Source: Streptomyces sindenensis (lineage in GTDB: Bacteria > Actinomycetota > Actinomycetes > Streptomycetales > Streptomycetaceae). From it: a stretch of DNA of 64,000 nt. The stretch lies in assembly GCF_014649035.1 (NCBI RefSeq), contig NZ_BMSG01000018.1, positions 79,932 to 143,931 of the forward strand, written 5' to 3'. Within the stretch, counting starts at the first letter, position 1. Every line of letters starts with the position of its first letter. The position numbers and the translations under genes were made by a program. Positions 41,610-49,941 of the stretch are shown in pieces. The notes beneath the pieces were generated by a model. The model was given only the letters and a program-made list of their open reading frames with translations. It had not been told where the DNA came from and did no database searches.

Positions 41610-42581
41610 TCACTCCTTGTGGGAGGCGGAAGAAGAGGGAGGGGTCAGGGCGCGGACCGTGCGGGACGGGCTCGGCCGGCCCAGGTGTCCGGCCAGCCAG
41701 ACGCTGGTGGCGGTCAGTTCGGCCAGATCGACGCCCGTCTCGATGCCCAGGCCGTCGAGCATCCAGACCAGGTCCTCGGTGGCGAGGTTCCCCGTGGCGC
41801 TCCTGGCGTACGGGCAGCCGCCCAGGCCGCCGGCCGAGGCGTCCACCGTGCTCACACCGTGCTGGAGCGCCGCCAGGGTGTTCGACAGCGCCTGGCCGTA
41901 CGTGTCGTGGAAGTGGACGCCGATCGACGGGGTCGGGACTCCGGCCTCGTTCAGCGCGGTCAGCAGCGCCGTCACGTGGCCCGGCGTCGCCACCCCGATC
42001 GTGTCGCCCAGCGACAGCTCGTCGCAGCCCAGGTCCATCAGGGCCTTGGCCACCCGCACCACCTGGGCGACCGGGACCGCGCCCTCCCACGGGTCGCCGA
42101 AGCACATCGAGAGGTATCCGCGCACCTGGACCTTGGCCGCCTTCGCGCGGGCCACCACCGGCTCGAACATCGCCAGGGACGCGTCGACCGTACGGTTCAG
42201 GTTCCGCGCCGCGAACGTCTCCGTCGCCGAACCGAACACCGCGATCGACCGCGCCCCGAGCGCCAGCGCCCGGTCCAGGCCGCGTTCGTTCGGCACCAGG
42301 ACGGGGAGGGCTACGTCGCCCACGTCGGCGATGTCGCCGAGGAGCGGGAACAGCTGCTCCGCGTCCGCCAGTTGGGGCACCCACTTCGGGTGCACGAAGC
42401 TCGTCGCCTCGATCGTGGTCAGGCCCGCCACCGCCAGGCGGCGGATGAACTCCGCCTTCACCTCGGTCGGGACGGTCTCCTTCTCGTTCTGGAGGCCGTC
42501 ACGTGCGCCCACCTCGTGGATCCGGACCCGGGCCGGGAGGCCGGGGGCCGGCACCTTCATGGGGAGTCCTGGTGCGCTCAT
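41610..42581 (-). CDS. hmgL: Hydroxymethylglutaryl-CoA lyase
   Basis: A 323-residue TIM-barrel lyase that splits HMG-CoA to acetyl-CoA and acetoacetate, the last step of leucine breakdown. Marks are HEVGARDGLQNEK (catalytic Arg/Asp start), EATSFVHPKWVPQLAD, SLGDTIGVATPGHV, HFHDTYGQALSN (metal His pair) and the cysteine loop GGLGGCPYARSATGN. It starts at ATG 42581 overlapping the carboxylase stop (ATGA, 42578-42581), and ends 7 bases before the acyl-CoA dehydrogenase gene, so all are co-translated. Confidence 0.97.
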   Translation of the reverse strand: MSAPGLPMKVPAPGLPARVRIHEVGARDGLQNEKETVPTEVKAEFIRRLAVAGLTTIEATSFVHPKWVPQLADAEQLFPLLGDIADVGDVALPVLVPNERGLDRALALGARSIAVFGSATETFAARNLNRTVDASLAMFEPVVARAKAAKVQVRGYLSMCFGDPWEGAVPVAQVVRVAKALMDLGCDELSLGDTIGVATPGHVTALLTALNEAGVPTPSIGVHFHDTYGQALSNTLAALQHGVSTVDASAGGLGGCPYARSATGNLATEDLVWMLDGLGIETGVDLAELTATSVWLAGHLGRPSPSRTVRALTPPSSSASHKE

Positions 42582-44533
42582 GCGTCCTCCCCCTCCGCCG
42601 CCGGGACCACGACCGCCAGGACCTGGTCCATCGCCACCGTCGCGCCCGCCGTGACGTCCAGCTCCGTCACCGTCCCCGCGTGCGGGGCCGAGATCACGTG
42701 CTCCATCTTCATCGCCTCCACCACGAGCAGGCTCTGGCCCGCCTCGACCTCGTCCCCGACGGCCACCTTCACCACCGTGACCGTGCCGGGCATCGGGGCC
42801 GCCAGCGTGTCCGCCCCGCTCCGGCCCGCCCCGCTCAGGGCCGCCTCCACCGGGTCGTGGTCCTGGACGTGCCAGGTGTCGCCGTCCCGGCCGAGCCAGT
42901 CGCCGGAGCGGTGGAAGTGGCCCACCGTGCCGTCGAGTTCGACCGTCACCCGGTCGGGCCCGACCACCGCTCCCGCCGGAGCCGCGTACGTCACCGGGTC
43001 CGCGCCCGGCACCCGCAGCGGGAACACCAGCGGCGCCCGCACACCCCCCGTCCGCCATCCGCTCGGCACCGAGAACGGGTCCGTCCAGCCGCCCGCGTCC
43101 GGCCGGGGCGCCAGCGCGTCGAGGCGGACCGCCGCGCCCGCCGCGTACACCTCGTCCGGGACGCCGTCCGGCACCAGTCCCTCCGCCTCGCGCTCCACCA
43201 GACCCGTGTCCAGGTCCCCCGCGACCACGTCCGGGTGGGCCAGCAGGCGGCGCAGGAAGCCCGCGTTGGTCGGGACGCCCAGGATCACCGTGTCCGCCAG
43301 GGCCGCCCGCAGCTTGCGCAGGGCCGTCGCGCGGTCGGGGCCGTACGCGATGACCTTCGACAGCATCGGGTCGTACAGGCTGCCGACCGGCACGCCCTCA
43401 CTGAGCCCCGAGTCCGTCCGGACCCCGCCGCCCTGCGGTTCGCGCAGCGCCAGCACCGTACCGCCGGAAGGCAGGAAGCCGCGGGACGGGTCCTCGGCGC
43501 AGACGCGCGCCTCGATCGCCCAGCCGGTCAGGCTGATGTCCTGCTGTGCGTACGGGAGGTGCTCGCCCGCCGCCACCCGCAGCTGCCACTCCACCAGGTC
43601 CAGGCCGGTGATCAGCTCGGTCACCGGGTGCTCGACCTGGAGGCGGGTGTTCATCTCCATGAAGTAGTACGAGGACGGGTCGTTGCCCGGGACGATGAAC
43701 TCCACCGTCCCCGCCCCGACATAGCCGCAACTGCGCGCCGCCTGGACCGCTGCCTCGCCCATCGCCGCCCGGGTCGCCTCGTCGAGCAGGACGGACGGCG
43801 CCTCCTCGATGATCTTCTGGTGGCGGCGCTGGAGCGAGCACTCGCGCTCGCCCAGGTGGATCACGTTGCCGTGGGCGTCGGCCAGCACCTGGATCTCGAT
43901 GTGGCGCGGCCGGTCGATCCACCGCTCGACCAGGAGCGTGTCGTCGCCGAAGGAGGCGCGGGCCTCCCGTCGCGCCGCCGCGATCTCCTCGCCCAGCACC
44001 GCGGCGTCGCGGACCAGGCGCATGCCCTTGCCGCCGCCGCCCGCGGAGGGCTTGAGCAGCACCGGGGTCCCGATGTCCCTCGCGGCCTCCTCCAGTTGGG
44101 CATCGGTCAAGCCGCTGCCGGACGACCCCGGGACCACCGGGACCCCGTACGCCGCGACCGTCTCCTTGGCCCGGATCTTGTCGCCCATGAGCGCGATCGC
44201 GGCGGCGGGCGGGCCGATGAAGACCAGCCCGGCGTCCGCGCACGCCTGCGCGAACTCCGCGTTCTCCGCGAGGAATCCGTACCCCGGATGGACCGCCTGC
44301 GCGCCCGTGCGACGGGCCGCCTCCAGGAGTGCCGGTACGTTCAGATAGCTCTCGGCGGCGGGCGGCGGGCCGATCCGTACCGCCGTGTCCGCCTCCCGGA
44401 CGTGCCGGGCGTCCGCGTCCGCGTCGCTGAAGACCGCGACCGAGCGCACGCCCTGCTCCCGCAGGGTCCGGATCACCCGGACCGCGATCTCGCCGCGGTT
44501 GGCGACCAGAACGGTGTCGAACATCGTCGTCAT
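42578..44533 (-). CDS. accA1: Acyl-CoA carboxylase alpha subunit (biotin carboxylase + BCCP)
   Basis: A 651-residue protein with an N-terminal biotin carboxylase domain (VLVANRGEIAVRVIRT, the ATP-grasp GGGGKGMRLV, MEMNTRLQVEHPVTE) and a C-terminal biotinyl domain whose carrier lysine is in VEAMKMEH. It carboxylates biotin with ATP and bicarbonate for the beta subunit encoded immediately upstream. In the leucine pathway this would be methylcrotonyl-CoA carboxylase, though propionyl or acetyl-CoA cannot be excluded. ATG 44533 is preferred over 44524 because GAGGA lies 6 bases upstream. The symbol is by homology to S. coelicolor. Confidence 0.93.
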   Translation of the reverse strand: MTTMFDTVLVANRGEIAVRVIRTLREQGVRSVAVFSDADADARHVREADTAVRIGPPPAAESYLNVPALLEAARRTGAQAVHPGYGFLAENAEFAQACADAGLVFIGPPAAAIALMGDKIRAKETVAAYGVPVVPGSSGSGLTDAQLEEAARDIGTPVLLKPSAGGGGKGMRLVRDAAVLGEEIAAARREARASFGDDTLLVERWIDRPRHIEIQVLADAHGNVIHLGERECSLQRRHQKIIEEAPSVLLDEATRAAMGEAAVQAARSCGYVGAGTVEFIVPGNDPSSYYFMEMNTRLQVEHPVTELITGLDLVEWQLRVAAGEHLPYAQQDISLTGWAIEARVCAEDPSRGFLPSGGTVLALREPQGGGVRTDSGLSEGVPVGSLYDPMLSKVIAYGPDRATALRKLRAALADTVILGVPTNAGFLRRLLAHPDVVAGDLDTGLVEREAEGLVPDGVPDEVYAAGAAVRLDALAPRPDAGGWTDPFSVPSGWRTGGVRAPLVFPLRVPGADPVTYAAPAGAVVGPDRVTVELDGTVGHFHRSGDWLGRDGDTWHVQDHDPVEAALSGAGRSGADTLAAPMPGTVTVVKVAVGDEVEAGQSLLVVEAMKMEHVISAPHAGTVTELDVTAGATVAMDQVLAVVVPAAEGEDA

Positions 44534-44540
44534 CTGTTCC

Positions 44541-46163
44541 TCACATCCGGAAGACGCCGAAGCCGGGCCCGGCCGGGTCCTTCTGGGGCAGCGGGGCATT
44601 GGCGCAGGCGGTCAGGGCGAGGCCGAGGACCTGCCGGGTGTCCACGGGGTCGATCACACCGTCGTCCCAGAGCCGGGCGCTGGCGTAGTACGCGTTGCCC
44701 TGGGTCTCGTACTGGGCGCGGATCGGGGCCTTGAACGTCTCCTCGTCCTCGGCGCTCCAGTCGTCGCCCAGCTGGTCGCGCTTGACGGTGGCCAGGACGG
44801 AGGCCGCCTGCTCGCCGCCCATCACGGAGATCTTGGCGTTCGGCCACATCCACAGGAAGCGGGGGCTGTAGGCCCGGCCGCACATGGAGTAGTTGCCCGC
44901 GCCGTACGAACCGCCGACGACGACCGTCAGCTTCGGCACCCGGGTGCAGGCCACCGCCGTGACCATCTTCGCGCCGTGCTTGGCGATGCCGCCCGCCTCG
45001 TAGTCGCGGCCGACCATGAAACCGGAGATGTTCTGGAGGAAGACGAGCGGGATGCCGCGCTGGTCGCACAGCTCGATGAAGTGCGCGCCCTTCTGGGCCG
45101 ACTCGGAGAACAGGATGCCGTTGTTCGCGACGATCCCGACCGGGTGGCCGTGGATCCGGGCGAAGCCGGTGATCAGCGTCTGGCCGTACTCCGCCTTGAA
45201 CTCCTGGAAGCGGGAGCCGTCCACCACGCGCGCGATCACCTCGCGGACGTCGTAGGGGGTGCGGGAGTCCACCGGGACCGCCCCGTACAGCCCGGCGGGG
45301 TCGACCTTCGGCTCCTCGGCCGGCTCGACCGACCAGGGGAGCGGGGCCCGGTCCGGGAGGGTCGCGACGATGTTGCGGACGATCCGCAGCGCGTGCGTGT
45401 CGTCCTCCGCGAGATGGTCGGTGACCCCCGACGTACGGGAGTGGACCTCGCCGCCGCCCAGCTCCTCGGCCGTGACCACCTCACCGGTGGCGGCCTTCAC
45501 CAGCGGCGGGCCGCCGAGGAAGATCGTGCCCTGGTTGCGGACGATGACGGCCTCGTCGCTCATCGCCGGGACGTACGCCCCGCCCGCCGTGCAGGAGCCC
45601 AGCACCGCCGCGATCTGCGGGATGCCCGCCCCCGACATCCGGGCCTGGTTGTAGAAGATCCGCCCGAAGTGGTCCCGGTCGGGGAAGACCTCGTCCTGCA
45701 TCGGCAGGAACGCGCCGCCCGAGTCGACCAGATACAGGCAGGGGAGACGATTCTCCAGCGCCACTTCCTGAGCGCGCAGGTGCTTCTTCACGGTCATCGG
45801 GTAGTACGTGCCGCCCTTGACGGTCGCGTCATTGGCGACGATCACGCACTCCCGCCCGGAGACCCGCCCGATGCCCGCGATGACGCCCGCGGCGGGTGCC
45901 TGGTCCCCGTACATCCCGTTGGCCGCCAGTGGGGCCAGCTCCAGGAACGGCGAGCCCGGATCGAGCAGGGTGTCCACCCGGTCCCGGGGGAGCAGCTTGC
46001 CGCGCGCCTCGTGGCGGGCCCGTGCCTTCTCACCCCCGCCCAGCCGTGCCGTGGCGAGGCGTTCCGCCAGGTCGTCGGAGAGCGCGCGATGCGCCGCCTC
46101 GTTGGCCTGCCAGGCCTCCGAGGCGGGATCGGCCGCGCTCGCCAGGACCGGTGCCTGCTGCAT
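44541..46163 (-). CDS. accD1: Acyl-CoA carboxylase beta subunit (carboxyltransferase)
   Basis: A 540-residue carboxyltransferase, close to methylcrotonyl-CoA carboxylase beta chains. The crotonase-like halves include GAFLPMQDEVFPDRDHFGRIFYNQARMSGAGIPQIAAVLGSCTAGGAYVPAMSDE, the NISGFMVGRDYEAGGIAKHGAKM segment and GSYGAGNYSMCGRAYSPRF (oxyanion holes). It precedes the alpha subunit by only 7 bases. It is divergent from a TetR regulator at 46296, and the gap holds repeated GTTAAC-type motifs. It is the first gene of a four-gene operon. Confidence 0.95.
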   Translation of the reverse strand: MQQAPVLASAADPASEAWQANEAAHRALSDDLAERLATARLGGGEKARARHEARGKLLPRDRVDTLLDPGSPFLELAPLAANGMYGDQAPAAGVIAGIGRVSGRECVIVANDATVKGGTYYPMTVKKHLRAQEVALENRLPCLYLVDSGGAFLPMQDEVFPDRDHFGRIFYNQARMSGAGIPQIAAVLGSCTAGGAYVPAMSDEAVIVRNQGTIFLGGPPLVKAATGEVVTAEELGGGEVHSRTSGVTDHLAEDDTHALRIVRNIVATLPDRAPLPWSVEPAEEPKVDPAGLYGAVPVDSRTPYDVREVIARVVDGSRFQEFKAEYGQTLITGFARIHGHPVGIVANNGILFSESAQKGAHFIELCDQRGIPLVFLQNISGFMVGRDYEAGGIAKHGAKMVTAVACTRVPKLTVVVGGSYGAGNYSMCGRAYSPRFLWMWPNAKISVMGGEQAASVLATVKRDQLGDDWSAEDEETFKAPIRAQYETQGNAYYASARLWDDGVIDPVDTRQVLGLALTACANAPLPQKDPAGPGFGVFRM

Positions 46164-46228
46164 CGTGTCGAGCCCCCTTACCCGTACCGCAGTGGTGAAA
46201 AGCGTTGACGTGCTGTTGAGCCGTGCTG

Positions 46229-46276
46229 TTAATGAGCGTTAACGCGTTTCCCTCAGGTTAACGACCGCTAACGACC
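46229..46276. promoter_or_regulatory. Candidate TetR operator between accD1 and its regulator
   Basis: A perfect 10-base palindrome GCGTTAACGC (46236-46245) is followed by GGTTAACGACC (46256-46266) and GCTAACGACC (46267-46276), with TGTTAATG just before it (46228-46235). The shared TTAACG core is repeated in the short divergent promoter region, as expected for a TetR protein acting on both promoters. Confidence 0.7.
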
Positions 46277-46295
46277 CTGTCTAGAATGAATCCTC

Positions 46296-46913
46296 ATGAG
46301 CACCCATGCCGCCGCCCGCGTCGCGGCCCCCACCCGCCGCGAGCAGATCCTCCGGGAGGCCGCCCGCCTCTTCGCCGAGCGCGGCTTCCACGGTGTCGGC
46401 GTCGACGAGATAGGCGCCGCCGTCGGCATCAGCGGCCCCGGCCTCTACCGCCACTTCCCCGGCAAGGACGCGATGCTCGCCGAACTGCTGGTCGGCATCA
46501 GTGAACGCCTCCTGGAGGGCGGACGGCTGCGGGTGGCGGAGGACGAGGCCCGGGGCGACGGCTCCCCGGAGGCCCTCCTGGACGCGCTCATCGAGGGCCA
46601 CATCGACTTCGCCCTCGACGACCGCCCCCTGATCACCCTCCACGACCGGGAGCTGGACCGGCTGCGCGACACGGACCGCAAGCGGGTGCGCCGGCTCCAG
46701 CGCGAGTACGTCGAGGTCTGGGTCGGCGTCGTCCGCGCCCTCTACCCGTCGCTGCCCGAGAACCGGGCCCGCGTCACCGTGCACGCCGTCTTCGGCCTGC
46801 TGAACTCCACCCCGCACCTGGCCCGCCCCGACGCCCTGCCCGGCCGCGCGGCGACCGCCGCCCTGCTGCACCGGCTGGCCCGGGGCGCCTTCGCCGCGGC
46901 GGAGCCCTCCTGA
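46296..46913 (+). CDS. TetR-family regulator of the leucine-catabolism operon
   Basis: A 205-residue TetR protein. The N-terminal helix-turn-helix (RREQILREAARLFAERGFHGVGVDEIGAAVGISGPGLYRHFPGKDAMLAEL) is complete. The ligand domain is alpha-helical, with RDTDRKRVRRLQREYVEVWVGVVRALYP. It is divergent from the carboxylase operon across 132 bases that contain repeated TTAACG motifs, so it probably represses that operon until an acyl-CoA intermediate binds. A comparable gene lies next to the equivalent operon in other streptomycetes. Confidence 0.93.
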   Translation: MSTHAAARVAAPTRREQILREAARLFAERGFHGVGVDEIGAAVGISGPGLYRHFPGKDAMLAELLVGISERLLEGGRLRVAEDEARGDGSPEALLDALIEGHIDFALDDRPLITLHDRELDRLRDTDRKRVRRLQREYVEVWVGVVRALYPSLPENRARVTVHAVFGLLNSTPHLARPDALPGRAATAALLHRLARGAFAAAEPS

Positions 46914-47031
46914 GCAGCGGTTTTCCCCACCCGGGCCCCGGGGGTGCGAGCAACCACGGACGGGGTACGTACGTCTGTCCGGTCAGGACGCCACGACCGG
47001 TCCGCACGCTACGACATCGGGGAGCCGCACC

Positions 47032-47697
47032 ATGACCGTCTCACTGGGCGAAGAGATCATGCTGCTGTCGCTGGACGACGAGACCGGCGCGGCGAAGGGG
47101 GAGAGCGCCGCCCGCTGGGGCGTGGCGGCCGGCATGCTCCTGGAGCTGGTCATGGCCGGGCGCGTCACGGTCAAGGGCGGGCGCGTCGAGGTCTTCGACC
47201 CCACCCCGACCGGCGACGCCCTGCTGGACGGCCGCCTCGACCGGCTCACGCGCTGGGTCCACGAGGCCTCCAGCAGCCGCAAGGTCGTCGCCTGGCTGAC
47301 CCGGGACCACGCCAAGGGCTCCCAGGACGTCGTGGACAGCCTCGTCGCCCGCGGCCTGGTGACCGAGGAGAAGCACCGGGCCCTCGGCGTCTTCCCGGTG
47401 CGCCGCTACCCGGAGGCCGACGGAACGGTCGAGCGGGAGCTGCGCGCCCGGCTGGCCGCCGTGGTGCTGGAAGGGGCCGAGCCGGACATCCGCACCGGCG
47501 CGCTCGTCGCCCTCGTGCACGCCACGGGCATGCACCGCCAGGCTTTCCCCGGCCTCCCGAAGAAGCAGGTCGCCCCGCGCACGGCCGGGATCGCCGAGGG
47601 CCACTGGGTGGGCGCGAGCGTGGGCGAGGCGATCCGCGACCTCCAGGCGGCGATCTCCACGGTGACCGTGGTGACGGTCCTCTCCGCGGTGCCGTAG
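47032..47697 (+). CDS. GPP34-family protein
   Basis: A 221-residue protein of the Golgi phosphoprotein 3 family as found in Actinobacteria. It starts LGEEIMLLSLDDETGAAKGESAARWGVAAGMLLELVMAGRV and has VEVFDPTPTGDALLDGRLDRLTRW, the helical GPP34 signature. The bacterial role is unknown; in eukaryotes it binds phosphoinositides and glycosyltransferases. No signal peptide or membrane segment is visible. It is convergent with the acyltransferase gene 47714. A possible RBS GGGGAG lies 11 bases before the ATG. Confidence 0.85.
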   Translation: MTVSLGEEIMLLSLDDETGAAKGESAARWGVAAGMLLELVMAGRVTVKGGRVEVFDPTPTGDALLDGRLDRLTRWVHEASSSRKVVAWLTRDHAKGSQDVVDSLVARGLVTEEKHRALGVFPVRRYPEADGTVERELRARLAAVVLEGAEPDIRTGALVALVHATGMHRQAFPGLPKKQVAPRTAGIAEGHWVGASVGEAIRDLQAAISTVTVVTVLSAVP

Positions 47698-47713
47698 GAC
47701 GCCCCGCCCACCG

Positions 47714-49918
47714 TCACCCTGTGGGGCCGGCCGGCTCCCCGGGGCCACCGGGAGCGTTGACCGCCAGCGCGCCCGACTCCGTCAGCAGCCTCTCCAGCCT
47801 CGGCGCCAGGACGACGGCCGCCGCGTTCGTCAGATGGGTGTCGTCCCGGTAGAGCAGGATCCGGTCCCGTACGGCGGGGCACGTCGGGCCGTCGCCCGGG
47901 CACAGCACCGCGTTCACGCCGACGGACCGCACGCCCGGCACCGCGCCCGCCGCGATCCGCCGCGCCAGGGGATCCGGGGGAAGCGCCGCCGCCCGGTCGA
48001 ACGCGCAGGCCGCCGTCGCGGCCGGAGCGCCGGAGACGCACGCAGGGATGTCCGCCCCCGGTACGGGCGTGCCCTCGATGTACACGATCGGCGCGCCGGT
48101 CGCCCGGAGCCGCTCCAACGTCTTCTCCCAGGCGGCGGTGAGGAGCCGCGGGTCGGCGGTGTACCGGTTGAGCGAGGCGATCACGATGAGCCGGGGCCTC
48201 GGCCCCGTACGCAGCCGGTCCAGGGCATCGTCCCGCCAGCTGTCGCACTCCCGGTAGGCGCGCCCCAACTGGGGGCTCCGCACGGACAGTTCCGGCAGCG
48301 GGCAGCCCTGCTTCACCAGCTCCTGGAGCGCCCAGCCGCGCCGGGAGGCCAGGGCGAGCAGCGGGGAGAACCACTGGCCCGCGTGCGAGTCGCCGAGCAG
48401 CACCACGCGGTCCGGGCTGTCCACCGCCCCGAACAGGCACGGCGGGCTGCTCGTCACCGCCGGGGCGACCTGGCAGCCCCCGTCCGGCGGGAAGTCCTCA
48501 CGGGCCTGGGCCGGTTGCGGCACCACGGGCCCGGACGCGAGCGCGGAGCCGTCGGCACGGGCCAGCAGGGACGGCCCGGCGGCCGCACCCGGCGGGAGGC
48601 TCCCGACGTCGACGGGGGTGGCCGGGCCCAGCAGACGCAGCGTCGTGGCGCCGACGACCAGCGCGAGCACGACCGGCAGGACCACGGCGGAGATCCCCAC
48701 CGCCAGCCCCCGGCGCGGGAGTTCGGAGACCGTACGGCTGCGGCGCAGCGGCTGCTCGACCCACCGCATGGTGGCGAGCGCGGGCAGCACGGCGGCCAGC
48801 GTCCACGCGGTCTTCGCGGGCCAGTCGAGCGCCCCGAGCCGGGCCTCGGCGAACACGAGCACGGGCCAGTGCCACAGATAGAGGGTGTAGGAGAGCCGCC
48901 CGACGGCCCGCGGCGCCCGGCCTGCGAGCAGCCGGCCCACCCCGTAGGCGCCCTGGACGTCCCGTTCGCCCCGCCCCGGTATCGCCGCCAGGATCACCGC
49001 GGCCGTCCCCAGGGTCGGGACGAGCGCCGCGTAACCGGGGTACGGGGTCGACGCGTCGTAGGACACGACGCACCAGACGATCGCCGCGGCCCCCGCCCAC
49101 CCGCACACCAGCCGCAGCGGACGCGGCCCGCGCAGCAGATGCCAGGGCAGCAGCGCCAGCAGCGCCCCGACCGCGAACTGCCAGACACGCGACGGCGTTC
49201 CGAGGTACGCGAGCGGGACCGAGTCCCGCGTCCAGTGCAGGGACAACGCGAACGAGGCGACGGCCGCCCCGGCGGTGACCAGCGCCACGACCGCCCGCAC
49301 GGCCCGGCCCCGGCGGACCGCGCGGGCGGCGGTCAGCACGATCACCGCCAGCAGCGGGGCCCAGACCAGATAGAACTGCTCCTCGACGGCGAGCGACCAG
49401 AAGTGCAGCAGCGGACTCTGGTCGTGCCCGGCGGCGAGATAGTCGGTCCGCTGCGAGACGAACCGCCAGTTGGCGACGGACAACGCGGCGGCGAGGACGT
49501 CGTGCTCCAGGTCGGTACGGAGCAGCGGAACGGTCAGCCACGCCCCGGCGACCGCGACCGCCGCGAGGACGACGGCGGCGGAGGGCAGCAGCCGCCGGGC
49601 CCGCCGGGAGAAGAAGTCGCCGAGCCGGATCCGGCCGGTGGTGATCGCCTCCCGGACCAGCAGCCCCGTGATCAGGTAGCCGGAGATGACGAAGAAGACG
49701 TCCACGCCGACGAAGCCGCCCGCCGCGCCCGGTATCCCGGCGTGGAAGGCGAGCACCGCGAGGACGGCGACCGCGCGCAGCCCCTCGACGTCGGGCCGGA
49801 ACGCGGCCCGGTGGGGGCTGGGCCCGGACTCACCGGCCGGGCGGTGGTGAGCGGTGGACGGGGTGGTCGGGGTGGCGGGCCGCTTTCGGCGGTGGCCGGG
49901 GGCAAGGAGGAAGGGCAT
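47714..49918 (-). CDS. Membrane acyltransferase with SGNH-type C-terminal domain (OafA/YrhL family)
   Basis: A 734-residue protein. The N-terminal two thirds are the acyltransferase-3 membrane domain with about 10 hydrophobic segments, beginning FRPDVEGLRAVAVLAVLAFHAGIPGAAGGFVGVDVFFVISGYLITGLLV. The FWSLAVEEQFYLVW signature is also present. The C-terminal extracellular part contains VVLLGDSHAGQWFSPL (SGNH serine and GDS block) and RDDTHLTNAAAV (catalytic Asp-x-x-His). It probably O-acylates a cell-wall or exported polysaccharide. It ends 24 bases before the GT2 gene, on the same strand, suggesting a two-gene unit for glycan synthesis and acylation. Confidence 0.92.
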   Translation of the reverse strand: MPFLLAPGHRRKRPATPTTPSTAHHRPAGESGPSPHRAAFRPDVEGLRAVAVLAVLAFHAGIPGAAGGFVGVDVFFVISGYLITGLLVREAITTGRIRLGDFFSRRARRLLPSAAVVLAAVAVAGAWLTVPLLRTDLEHDVLAAALSVANWRFVSQRTDYLAAGHDQSPLLHFWSLAVEEQFYLVWAPLLAVIVLTAARAVRRGRAVRAVVALVTAGAAVASFALSLHWTRDSVPLAYLGTPSRVWQFAVGALLALLPWHLLRGPRPLRLVCGWAGAAAIVWCVVSYDASTPYPGYAALVPTLGTAAVILAAIPGRGERDVQGAYGVGRLLAGRAPRAVGRLSYTLYLWHWPVLVFAEARLGALDWPAKTAWTLAAVLPALATMRWVEQPLRRSRTVSELPRRGLAVGISAVVLPVVLALVVGATTLRLLGPATPVDVGSLPPGAAAGPSLLARADGSALASGPVVPQPAQAREDFPPDGGCQVAPAVTSSPPCLFGAVDSPDRVVLLGDSHAGQWFSPLLALASRRGWALQELVKQGCPLPELSVRSPQLGRAYRECDSWRDDALDRLRTGPRPRLIVIASLNRYTADPRLLTAAWEKTLERLRATGAPIVYIEGTPVPGADIPACVSGAPAATAACAFDRAAALPPDPLARRIAAGAVPGVRSVGVNAVLCPGDGPTCPAVRDRILLYRDDTHLTNAAAVVLAPRLERLLTESGALAVNAPGGPGEPAGPTG

Positions 49919-49941
49919 CGGGTGGCGCCTTTCGGGAGAGC